In this document: piece by piece, positions 27,734-35,909 of the stretch
How the letters are laid out: every line of letters starts with the position of its first letter
Position numbering within the stretch: the first letter of the stretch is position 1
Assembly: GCA_965262455.1 (NCBI GenBank)
Contig: CBDHFH010000007.1
Location: 62,001 to 126,000 of the forward strand
Reading direction: 5' to 3'
DNA: 64,000 nucleotides
Source of the DNA: UBA1858 sp965262455
GTDB lineage: Bacteria; Pseudomonadota; Gammaproteobacteria; UBA4575
Translations under genes and position numbers: made by a program
Notes under the pieces: generated by a model
Told to the model about the DNA's origin: nothing
The model's input: the letters and a program-made list of their open reading frames with translations, nothing else
Database searches by the model: none

Positions 27734-29467
27734 ATGGCATTAATTATTAGTGGTCTAGGAGTTTCACGTGGCATTGCCATTGGCAATGTACACTTGCTAT
27801 TGCGCAGTTCTCTGGAAGTTTACGAGCGCACTTTGCACCCTGATGAAATCAATGCCGAAATAAAACGCTTCAAGTCAGCAGTTGATCGTGCTGGCAAACA
27901 ACTCAACAAAATACAAGAGTCCATCCCCGCAGAGGCACCTAAAGATATTGCCTCATTTATTGAATCACATGTACTCATGTTAAATGACTCCATGCTGTCA
28001 AAAGCACCGATCGATATCATTAAAGAAGTTTACTGCAACGCGGAGTGGGCATTAAAACTCCAGCGCGATAAGTTGGTTGCCGTGTTTGATCAAATGGAAG
28101 ATGAATATTTACAGACACGCCAAAACGATATCGACCACGTCATTAATCTCATCCAAAAAATGCTGTTTGATCAGCAATACGAAGTTGAAAAAGAGATTCA
28201 AACCTTACGCGGCTCGATCATTGTGGCTGATGATTTAACACCGGCAGACACGGTTGTATTGCAACATCAAAATATCGCGGGTTTTGTAACAGAGCTGGGC
28301 GGCCCTTTATCTCATACTGCCATTATTGCGCGCAGCCTGGGTATTCCTGCCATTGTCGGTATGCAAGATGCGCGACAACTATTAAAAGAAAATGAACAAA
28401 TTATTATTGATGGCACCGAAGGCATGGTACTTGCGGGCGTCGATGATAAAACCATAAAAGAATATAAATCTAAACAAAAAGAACAAAAAGAAGAGCGTAG
28501 AAAACTAGAATCTCTACGAGATGTTGAAGCAAAAACAAAAGATGGTATCAAGATCGACCTGCAAGCGAATATCGAATTAATTGAAGACGTAAAAGCCTTA
28601 AAACAAAGTGGTGCGCAAGGCGTTGGCTTATACCGTACTGAGTTTTTATATATCGATCGCGAAGAACCTGCCTCCGAAATTGAACAGCTCAATGCATACA
28701 AAAAAGTTATCCGCGCACTCAAAGGCAGCCCCGTCACGATTCGCACGCTCGATTTAGGCGCGGAAAAAGAATTCGATCCGATGTACAAAGGGCCGTTAGT
28801 ACAAAACCCCGCGCTCGGCTTGCGCGGCTTGCGTCGCTCGCTGAAAGATACGGAGTTATTTAAACTGCAGCTACGTGCAATTTTACGCGCCTCGATCAAT
28901 GGGCCAGTGCGTATTATGTTCCCCATGATCACCAGTCATGAAGAATTAATGATGGCGTTATCTATTTTGGATCAGGCCAAACGCGAATTAAAAGCTGAAG
29001 ATAAAGAATTTGATACTGATATTCCTGTCGGCGTCATGATTGAAGTACCCGCGTCCGCTCTGGTCGCCAGTCGTTTGGCCAAACAGTTAGACTTTTTATC
29101 CATTGGCACGAATGATTTAATTCAATACACCTTAGCCATTGACCGTATCGATGAATCGGTTAACTACTTGTATGATCCGTTACATCCGGCCGTGCTTAAA
29201 CTCATACAGCTCACATTGAATGCTGGCAAACAAGCAAAAATACCAGTCTCGATGTGTGGCGAAATGGCGGGTGATCCGCGTTATACACGCATGTTGTTAG
29301 GCATGGGGTTGAGACATTTCAGCGCCCACCCTGCCACCGTGCTTGATGTTAAATCAATAATTAATTCAAGTTCTGTAAAATCACTTCAACCGCAGTGTAA
29401 ACGTATTCTAAGTGCGTCAACGCATCCGAATAAAATCCATGAAATGGTAGACCAGCTTAATAACTAA
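27734..29467 (+). CDS. ptsI: PTS enzyme I (phosphoenolpyruvate-protein phosphotransferase)
   Basis: 577-residue EI starting the phospho-relay from phosphoenolpyruvate. The active histidine is H194 in GGPLSHTAIIARSLG. The PEP-binding TIM barrel includes GLYRTEFLY, RTLDLGAEK and SIGTNDLIQYTLA; Cys is present in MCGEMAGD. There is no N-terminal GAF domain, so it is not the PtsP type despite the regulatory context. It ends the PTS run. Confidence 0.96.
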   Translation: MALIISGLGVSRGIAIGNVHLLLRSSLEVYERTLHPDEINAEIKRFKSAVDRAGKQLNKIQESIPAEAPKDIASFIESHVLMLNDSMLSKAPIDIIKEVYCNAEWALKLQRDKLVAVFDQMEDEYLQTRQNDIDHVINLIQKMLFDQQYEVEKEIQTLRGSIIVADDLTPADTVVLQHQNIAGFVTELGGPLSHTAIIARSLGIPAIVGMQDARQLLKENEQIIIDGTEGMVLAGVDDKTIKEYKSKQKEQKEERRKLESLRDVEAKTKDGIKIDLQANIELIEDVKALKQSGAQGVGLYRTEFLYIDREEPASEIEQLNAYKKVIRALKGSPVTIRTLDLGAEKEFDPMYKGPLVQNPALGLRGLRRSLKDTELFKLQLRAILRASINGPVRIMFPMITSHEELMMALSILDQAKRELKAEDKEFDTDIPVGVMIEVPASALVASRLAKQLDFLSIGTNDLIQYTLAIDRIDESVNYLYDPLHPAVLKLIQLTLNAGKQAKIPVSMCGEMAGDPRYTRMLLGMGLRHFSAHPATVLDVKSIINSSSVKSLQPQCKRILSASTHPNKIHEMVDQLNN

Positions 29468-29630
29468 TATTTCATTGTTAATGATCTGACCATGCGTGTT
29501 TCAGTAACAACAAACACGTGTACATAATCCAGCCTATATTCAGCGCACCTGTTTAAATCCTTTTTTGCTTTCGCTTATCGAACGGGTACACTTGCCATCA
29601 TTGTGCACATCATGCACGTGAGGATTTTCA

Positions 29631-30977
29631 ATGCCAAAAGCTGCTGCTCGCGATAATCTCCAAGTCATTACTGAAGCGTTAGACTCCGGTGAGATGCAGC
29701 GTGCCGCACGCATTCTAAATTCGTTTCACCCCTCTGAGATCGCTCACTTGCTCGAATCGCTACCGCAATCTCAACGCATGTTTATCTGGAATATGCTCGA
29801 CCACGATGACGATGGAGAAATTCTTTTGTCCGTGGGGGAGGAAGTGCGCAATGGCTTAATCGAAGTCATGAATAAAGAGCAGCTGATTTCTGCCACGGAA
29901 GGTCTCGACTTAGATGATCTCGCCGATTTGTTATCAGATCTGCCAAGCGCTGTAACCGAAACAGCTCTAGAAAACCTAGATTACAATGACCGCCAGCGAC
30001 TTCAGTCTGTCTTATCTTTTGATGAAGACAGTGCCGGTGGCTTAATGAATACTGATACTGTCACGGTGCGCAGTGATATCACACTTGATGTAGTACAACG
30101 TTACTTGCGCATACGACAAGAACTACCGCAACACACTGATAGCTTATTTGTGGTGGATCGTTATGAACAATACATCGGTACCCTGCCATTATCAGAAATA
30201 TTAACTAATGACCCAGCCACACTGGTACGCGATGTCATGGAAGAATCGATCGAGCCTATTTTAGTCAGCGCCAAGGACAGCGAGGTTGTCACAGTGTTTG
30301 AACAACTCGATCTTATTTCTGCACCTGTCATTGATGAAAATCATACCTTGCTCGGACGCATCACCATTGATGATGTCGTCGACGTCATCCGAGACGAAGC
30401 CGAACATTCTGTCCTGAGTATGGCAGGACTAAGCGAAGAGGAAGATATCTTTGCACCCATTACCAAATCTACTCGCCGTCGCGCTCTGTGGTTAGGCGTG
30501 AATATGCTCACCGCCTTTCTTGCCGCTTGGGTAATTAGCTTATTTCAGGGCACACTAGAAAAAATTATTGTCTTAGCAGTATTGGTACCTGTGGTAGCAA
30601 GCATGGGAGGTATTGCCGGAAGCCAAACACTCACACTCGTTATCCGCGGATTAGCGCTGAAACAAATCGGAAAAAGTAATTCAAAAATTTTATTACTGCG
30701 CGAACTGGGCATTGGTGCACTGAATGGCATCTTATGGTCTATTGTCGTGGCGCTGATTGCGATACTTTGGTTTAACGATATTGAGTTAGGTTTCATTATT
30801 GCTCTGGCAATGTTGGCAAATTTAATTGTTGCTGGTTTGGCTGGGGTATTAATTCCCATTATTTTACGCAAGTACAACGTCGACCCTGCATTAGCCGGGG
30901 GTGTCATCCTGACCACAGTGACTGATGTTGTAGGTATATTTGCTTTTCTAGGCTTGGCTACATGGTTACTACTTTGA
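29631..30977 (+). CDS. mgtE: MgtE-family magnesium channel
   Basis: 448 residues in the standard order: an N-terminal helical domain (about 20-130), two CBS domains (about 135-250), then five transmembrane helices (about 285-448). The pore-region segment VASMGGIAGSQTLTLVIRGLA is well conserved. Cytosolic magnesium closes the channel through the N/CBS domains. There is a 163-base gap after ptsI containing a near-perfect inverted repeat but no T tract, and no recognisable Mg riboswitch. Confidence 0.95.
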   Translation: MPKAAARDNLQVITEALDSGEMQRAARILNSFHPSEIAHLLESLPQSQRMFIWNMLDHDDDGEILLSVGEEVRNGLIEVMNKEQLISATEGLDLDDLADLLSDLPSAVTETALENLDYNDRQRLQSVLSFDEDSAGGLMNTDTVTVRSDITLDVVQRYLRIRQELPQHTDSLFVVDRYEQYIGTLPLSEILTNDPATLVRDVMEESIEPILVSAKDSEVVTVFEQLDLISAPVIDENHTLLGRITIDDVVDVIRDEAEHSVLSMAGLSEEEDIFAPITKSTRRRALWLGVNMLTAFLAAWVISLFQGTLEKIIVLAVLVPVVASMGGIAGSQTLTLVIRGLALKQIGKSNSKILLLRELGIGALNGILWSIVVALIAILWFNDIELGFIIALAMLANLIVAGLAGVLIPIILRKYNVDPALAGGVILTTVTDVVGIFAFLGLATWLLL

Positions 30978-31012
30978 GAAAATGAATGCATGCACTTTAA
31001 AGGATTTAAAAA

Positions 31013-31960
31013 ATGAATTTTGCAAGTAACAAATTTATATTGTTTTTGATGCTATTGATTGTCCTCGCGACTAAAACCAGCAGCGCGCAGTACCCACCTG
31101 CAGTCGATTTTACAAGTATTATGAATGGTTTCTTTGCGGATGAGTCTGGCTTAGTTAACTTTGGTGATTACCGCATAGCATTTGCGCCTGATCCACCTTT
31201 CAATGGCATGGTTGCTGTTCTTGATGCTGAGGGCAATATTGTTGGTCAACACAAATTTTTTGAAGATTACGCAAATCGGGAAGGGGTTTTTGCAGTAATA
31301 CGCTCAGTCAAACCAGCTGATGTGCAACTCACCAAGCCAGGTTTATACACCATAGTGTTTGTGGCTGATAACAAACCTATCACTCGCTTCTTACTGCGCT
31401 TAGAACAAACCTCTGCCGGTGAAGACGCATTTGATCCTGTTAAAAAGTATCGCTTTGATGGCTACTGGCGCACCCGCGCACATATCACCCTAAAAGAACA
31501 CAAAGATGAATCCTTTCCTGAGTTTACTATGTGGCTTGGCGGCAAAGACCTGCCAGAGGGAAAGAGAGGCGATATGTTTGTTGCTACCTTATTGCGTGAT
31601 GGAAAAGTTGTTGCACACAGTCGCCGCACGACCGGTCACATTGCACAAGGACACTTTGAGCCTAAATATGTCAGCCTTTATCACCCACATGAAAAAGGTA
31701 AAGAAGTGAATGCAGAATTATTCATGCTCAGAGATTTACTTGTCGATGGTCAATATGAGGTAAGCGTGGCACGGCAATCGGATGGCACAAAAATTCGCTC
31801 TTACGATTTTGATGTTGTCGATCAAAAAATTCAGGAAATGAAAGAAAGCCAACTCGGCTACACGCCAGAAACAGACTTTATCTTACCGCGTGTATATAAG
31901 AGAGGCTCAACGATACTAGAAATGACCAAAGCGATCTGGATACAAGATATAAATCGGTAG
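31013..31960 (+). CDS. Secreted protein of unknown function
   Basis: 315-residue protein with a clear signal peptide (residues 1-25, ending KTSSAQ) and no further membrane segments. It looks beta-rich, with repeated short strands such as GMVAVLDAEGNIVGQHKF and LTKPGLYTIVFVADN, suggesting two Ig- or jellyroll-like halves. There are no mature-chain cysteines, metal motifs or catalytic patterns I recognise. It starts 35 bases after mgtE with a ribosome site AAAGGA, so it may be co-transcribed. I do not recognise a family. Confidence 0.7.
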   Translation: MNFASNKFILFLMLLIVLATKTSSAQYPPAVDFTSIMNGFFADESGLVNFGDYRIAFAPDPPFNGMVAVLDAEGNIVGQHKFFEDYANREGVFAVIRSVKPADVQLTKPGLYTIVFVADNKPITRFLLRLEQTSAGEDAFDPVKKYRFDGYWRTRAHITLKEHKDESFPEFTMWLGGKDLPEGKRGDMFVATLLRDGKVVAHSRRTTGHIAQGHFEPKYVSLYHPHEKGKEVNAELFMLRDLLVDGQYEVSVARQSDGTKIRSYDFDVVDQKIQEMKESQLGYTPETDFILPRVYKRGSTILEMTKAIWIQDINR

Positions 31961-32069
31961 CTTTTTTCTTCAGGGCATATAGACATAACTTTAATGAACG
32001 ACAATTGTTAAGTTAAATGTCATATTTGACTGGCATGATAGACTCGTATTTAGCCAAGGCCATACCATT

Positions 32070-32477
32070 ATGCTGAAATTTATTAGCGCGTTAGTTTTAT
32101 ATCTATCATCACATCTTGTCCTAGCACAATCGATAGTAGATCAATGGAAGAGTGGATTAGCTGGCTCTAAACTAACATCCTATTCCGGCTCGGTAATCAA
32201 TTCAAACAGTACACTCACGGTAATAGATTTCTGTAGAGATGGTCGTTATAGCTATTACAAAGAGGGCAGCTGGTCAGTGCCCGGCACAGCTGGGGGCGCA
32301 TCTCAAAATACCATTACAGGAGTATGGGGCATAGAGATACGTAATAATCAAACCTTGTTAACTTATAAAACCGACACAGGTGAACAAGGGGCATTCTTAA
32401 TTTACTTGCAAAACAATGGGCGCATTAACATTGGTGGAGAAGCGTATGCTGTTGAGCAAGGCAAGTCTGGATGTTAA
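32070..32477 (+). CDS. Small secreted beta-rich protein of unknown function
   Basis: 135 residues with a signal peptide (1-19, ending LVLAQS). The mature chain has two cysteines, one in DFCRDGRYSYYKEGSW and one at the extreme C-terminus, which could form a disulfide. The alternating pattern resembles a small lipocalin-like barrel in which the sample term (GVWGIEI ... TLLTYKTD) repeats strand-turn-strand units. No family is assigned. It stands alone, 109 bases after the preceding secreted protein gene. Confidence 0.6.
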   Translation: MLKFISALVLYLSSHLVLAQSIVDQWKSGLAGSKLTSYSGSVINSNSTLTVIDFCRDGRYSYYKEGSWSVPGTAGGASQNTITGVWGIEIRNNQTLLTYKTDTGEQGAFLIYLQNNGRINIGGEAYAVEQGKSGC

Positions 32478-32766
32478 CGCTAGATACATTTGATGAGAAA
32501 ACATCAGAAAACTTGGTGACGATACAGTACTTGTATCTGCCAAATTAATTTAGAGTTATTATAGACAATTATAAGTAACTCCTAAACATAATGAGAAAAT
32601 GTTCAGAGTTTTGATGAATGAATAATTAGCCTTAATACTCGGCTCCTTAATCCAATTAATATTCCGTGGCCGCTTTTGGGGAACAAGCACAACACTTTCT
32701 TAATTCGAGATCTGTCTTTATTTTTATTTAGAGCAATAGACTCTGCACTCATAAAACAACAAAAAA
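32478..32766. other. Intergenic gap with no recognised gene
   Basis: 289 A+T-rich bases between the small secreted protein and the convergent HAD gene. I see no open frame with a ribosome site, no tRNA-like fold and no strong terminator hairpin with a T tract. Confidence 0.5.
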
Positions 32767-33438
32767 TCAAGAAGCCAATAACGAATCCAAATCATCTAGT
32801 GACTTAATTTCACAGTCGGCTTCATAGGGTAGCTTCTCGGATGTTCTGTTATGTCGATTTAACCAAATAGAATAAAACCCATATGACACTGCACCTACAA
32901 TATCCCAAGAATTCGAAGATACGAAGGCAATTTTGCTGGGCGGGAAGCCAAGCTGTTGTTCAACGTATTCATAAACCACTGGGGCGGGTTTAAATGCATG
33001 CACTTGTTCTGTTGAGAAAATTCGCCCAACTGAATTATTCAATTTTGCTGACTTCATTTCTGTCGCCAATGATCGTGGCGTACCATTAGACAATACTGCA
33101 GTGACTATCGATTTCTTCTTTAATTTTTCCAGTGCGTCATGTGCATCAGGGAATGCTTCTAGTGTGGCATGTGAATTTAATATTTCTTGTTTTAATGACT
33201 CGTCATTCACATCATACGCATCACATGCAAAGTCTAATGCATACTTTCGTATTTGATCATAGCTAATGTGTCTGTTCATTAGGCTTAGTTGAGATGAATA
33301 TTGAAGTCGCTTTTGCCGCCATAGCTTAAAAATATTCATCGCATTACCACCTAACGCCTCCTTGAACTGATCAAATGGATGATTGGTATCCAAAAGCGCG
33401 CCGTATGCATTAAATATACAAGCCTTTATTCTTTTCAT
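32767..33438 (-). CDS. HAD-family, haloacid dehalogenase type II-like protein with Asn at the nucleophile
   Basis: 223 residues from ATG 33438, chosen because a very strong ribosome site (AAGGAGGGGG) lies just upstream; the longer frame has none. The layout is that of type II haloacid dehalogenases: motif I FNAYGALLD, motif II LSNGTP, the lysine in KPAPVVYEY and the WD motif VSSNSWDIVG. The nucleophilic aspartate expected in motif I (FDAYGTL) is asparagine (N10, codon AAT). The protein may therefore be inactive as a hydrolase, have moved to a binding role, or depend on deamidation. Motif II Ser, Lys and the motif IV residues are retained. Confidence 0.82.
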   Translation of the reverse strand: MKRIKACIFNAYGALLDTNHPFDQFKEALGGNAMNIFKLWRQKRLQYSSQLSLMNRHISYDQIRKYALDFACDAYDVNDESLKQEILNSHATLEAFPDAHDALEKLKKKSIVTAVLSNGTPRSLATEMKSAKLNNSVGRIFSTEQVHAFKPAPVVYEYVEQQLGFPPSKIAFVSSNSWDIVGAVSYGFYSIWLNRHNRTSEKLPYEADCEIKSLDDLDSLLAS

Positions 33439-33576
33439 TTTCCCCCTCCTTGTATAGTTATAAAAACACATTAGACCTCTGGCCAATGAATTGCAATTGA
33501 ATTAAAAAAAATTCCCCAAAGGAAAGCACTGCCTTGAATTGGGCAGACAAAAAGATTAAATTGGTGAAGTTTGTTG

Positions 33577-34143
33577 CTAGGCTTTTGGCAGTGTGACGCC
33601 GGTTTGGCCTTGGTATTTCCCGCCGCGATCTTTATAAGAGATTTCGCATTCCTCATCTGACTCAAAAAATAACATCTGAGCGACACCTTCGTTGGCATAA
33701 ATTTTTGCAGGCAAAGGGGTGGTATTTGAAAACTCCAGTGTGACATGCCCTTCCCACTCAGGTTCAAGTGGCGTGACGTTAACTATAATGCCGCAACGTG
33801 CATACGTTGACTTACCTAAACAGACAGTTAATACAGAACGCGGAATACGAAAATATTCCACGGTACTTGCGAGTGCAAACGAGTTAGGAGGAATAATACA
33901 AACATCGCCTTCGAAGTCGACAAAACTTTCCGAGGCAAATGCTTTGGGGTCTACTACCGCAGAGTTAATATTGGTGAAAATTTTAAAATGCGTTGAACAA
34001 CGCACATCATAGCCATAGCTTGATGTCCCATAGGAAATAATTTTTTCATCGTTGACTTGTTTTATTTGCCCGGCCACATATGGCTCTATCATTTGTTGCT
34101 GCTCGGACATGTGCCGAATCCAGCGATCAGACTTAATTGACAT
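33577..34143 (-). CDS. dcd: dCTP deaminase
   Basis: 188-residue trimeric enzyme converting dCTP to dUTP for thymidylate supply. Signatures are MSIKSDRWI at the start, YDVRCSTHFKIF, the active region GKSTYARCGIIVNVTPLEPEWEGH and the C-terminal KYQGQTGVTLP. Length is normal. It lies three bases below the lipoprotein gene and is the last member of an mrp-LEA14-dcd run. Confidence 0.96.
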   Translation of the reverse strand: MSIKSDRWIRHMSEQQQMIEPYVAGQIKQVNDEKIISYGTSSYGYDVRCSTHFKIFTNINSAVVDPKAFASESFVDFEGDVCIIPPNSFALASTVEYFRIPRSVLTVCLGKSTYARCGIIVNVTPLEPEWEGHVTLEFSNTTPLPAKIYANEGVAQMLFFESDEECEISYKDRGGKYQGQTGVTLPKA

Positions 34144-34146
34144 AAC

Positions 34147-34635
34147 TTAGAATGAATTAAGTGGCGTCACAAAAGGAAATTTGAAATCACCATTTTTAGT
34201 GAATGGGATGGCATGATTAAAAATTGAAGTTTTAATGTTGCCTTTCACTGTGTAATCAGCGCTACCCGTTCTGAGTATTTCTGGCAGGGTTTCTATTAGG
34301 CCAAAATAAGAGAGTCTCACCGGCAGTTCAATAGTTTCACTGCCGAATGCCGGTACTGAAATTGATTGATCATCTTGCCCACTGACCAATTGGTTGCCAG
34401 ACACTAATAATTGATAACTCAAGCCGCGTGCACTCAAACGCACATCGTTTGGATTATCTATATCTAAAGTCACAATGGCATCGATGCCACCTAGTGTGGC
34501 ATCTGTTATTTCCAAGTCACGCACTTGCACTTTAGGCTCTTGCAGGGGTTTGGACAAAGGCCCGGAACAACCCACTAGCGACACAAGCATTAACAGCACG
34601 CTTATGCGTAAAAAAGAATACATGGTTATAGGCAT
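34147..34635 (-). CDS. LEA14-like lipoprotein (water-stress/hypersensitive-response domain)
   Basis: 162 residues with a lipoprotein signal (lipobox LVGC near residue 23) and one LEA type 2 domain. Family features are a beta-sandwich with TLDIDNPNDVRLSARGLSYQLLVSG and a C-terminal VKGNIKTSI strand. A second ATG at 34623 would give a shorter signal peptide; neither start has a good ribosome site. The start codon overlaps the mrp stop (TAATG). Function in bacteria is unknown; the name comes from plant desiccation proteins. Confidence 0.8.
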   Translation of the reverse strand: MPITMYSFLRISVLLMLVSLVGCSGPLSKPLQEPKVQVRDLEITDATLGGIDAIVTLDIDNPNDVRLSARGLSYQLLVSGNQLVSGQDDQSISVPAFGSETIELPVRLSYFGLIETLPEILRTGSADYTVKGNIKTSIFNHAIPFTKNGDFKFPFVTPLNSF

Positions 34636-35726
34636 TAAGTATTTTGAATAACGATTTTGGGAAACTTAGCAGTATAGTCCTTACTTTGTGACGCTAGTTT
34701 AGCAGCTGTTTTACGTGCAATCTCCTTATAAATTTCACTCACGCGACTATCTGGTGAAGAAACAACCGTTGGTTCGCCACCGTCCACTTGTTCCCGAATA
34801 CTCATATCTAGTGGTAGCTTGCCTAATAATTCAACATCATTCTCATCGGCCATCCGCACACCACCGCCGGTGCCAAAAATGGCTTCCTCATGACCACATT
34901 GGCTGCATATATGCACACTCATGTTCTCCACAATGCCAAGCACGGGCACTTCTACTTTTTCGAACATTTTTAGCCCTTTGCGTGCATCCAGCAATGCTAT
35001 GTCTTGAGGTGTAGTGACAATTACAGCACCGCTGACTGGGATTTTCTGCGCCAAGGTCAATTGCACGTCCCCTGTGCCAGGCGGCAAATCAACAACCAAG
35101 TAATCAATATCTCGCCAGCGTGTATCATTCAATAATTGCTCGAGTGCTTGTGTGACCATTGGTCCCCGCCAAATCATCGGAGTTTCTTCATCGATAAGAA
35201 AACCAATCGACATTGCCTGCACGCCATGTCCGACCATCGGCTCAATACTTTTACCGTCAGATGACTCGGGCTGCCCCGATACTCCCAACATGCGTGGTTG
35301 GCTTGGCCCATAAATATCTGCATCTAAAATACCAACGGTGGCTCCTTCCGCTGCTAATGCAAGCGCCAGATTAACAGCCGTTGTTGACTTGCCAACACCG
35401 CCTTTACCTGAAGCGACGGCAATCACATTCTTAATATTTTCCAGCGGCTTCAAACTTTTTTGCACAGAATGTGCCTGAATCTTCCAACCAATTGAGATAT
35501 CGACTTCTTCCACGCCCTCTAGTGGACTGACTTTTTCATTGATCATGCCTGCCAGTTCTTCACGCATACTCTTAGCCGGATAACCCAACTCGATTTGGAT
35601 ACTGACCTTAGCACCATCGACCTGAATGTCTTTTACTGCCTTGCAAGCGACTAAATTCTTGCCAATATTTGGGTCTTCGATAGTTTTCAGGGTGTCTTCG
35701 ATTTGCTGTGCGGTTATGCTTGCCAT
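34635..35726 (-). CDS. apbC: Iron-sulfur cluster carrier protein Mrp/ApbC
   Basis: 363 residues: an N-terminal MIP18-like domain (1-80) and a P-loop ATPase domain with GKGGVGKSTTAVNLALA. The CxxC in HICSQCGHEE is the bridging-cluster motif of the Mrp/NBP35 class. It delivers [4Fe-4S] clusters to target enzymes. The start at ATG 35726 has AGAGGA upstream. It is divergent from metG, the same neighbour arrangement as in E. coli. Confidence 0.95.
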   Translation of the reverse strand: MASITAQQIEDTLKTIEDPNIGKNLVACKAVKDIQVDGAKVSIQIELGYPAKSMREELAGMINEKVSPLEGVEEVDISIGWKIQAHSVQKSLKPLENIKNVIAVASGKGGVGKSTTAVNLALALAAEGATVGILDADIYGPSQPRMLGVSGQPESSDGKSIEPMVGHGVQAMSIGFLIDEETPMIWRGPMVTQALEQLLNDTRWRDIDYLVVDLPPGTGDVQLTLAQKIPVSGAVIVTTPQDIALLDARKGLKMFEKVEVPVLGIVENMSVHICSQCGHEEAIFGTGGGVRMADENDVELLGKLPLDMSIREQVDGGEPTVVSSPDSRVSEIYKEIARKTAAKLASQSKDYTAKFPKIVIQNT

Positions 35727-35909
35727 GGGGTAGATCCTCTTTGTGACTAAAATTATGTGACAGACAATTTAGAGAGTGGGAGTTAAACATCACAACGTGC
35801 AGCTGCCTAGCTCCTGATTGAGATATTCGCCTATTACACTGCCTACCTAGCCGCATTATTGTGAAGCTGGTAAGGTAGCCGCTCTGTCAGCAATTTGTTC
35901 TGTAAGCAC

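Noticed and set aside
29490..29520. Inverted repeat CGTGTTT/AAACACG after ptsI
   Set aside because: No T tract on either side, so not called a terminator; no regulator evidence.
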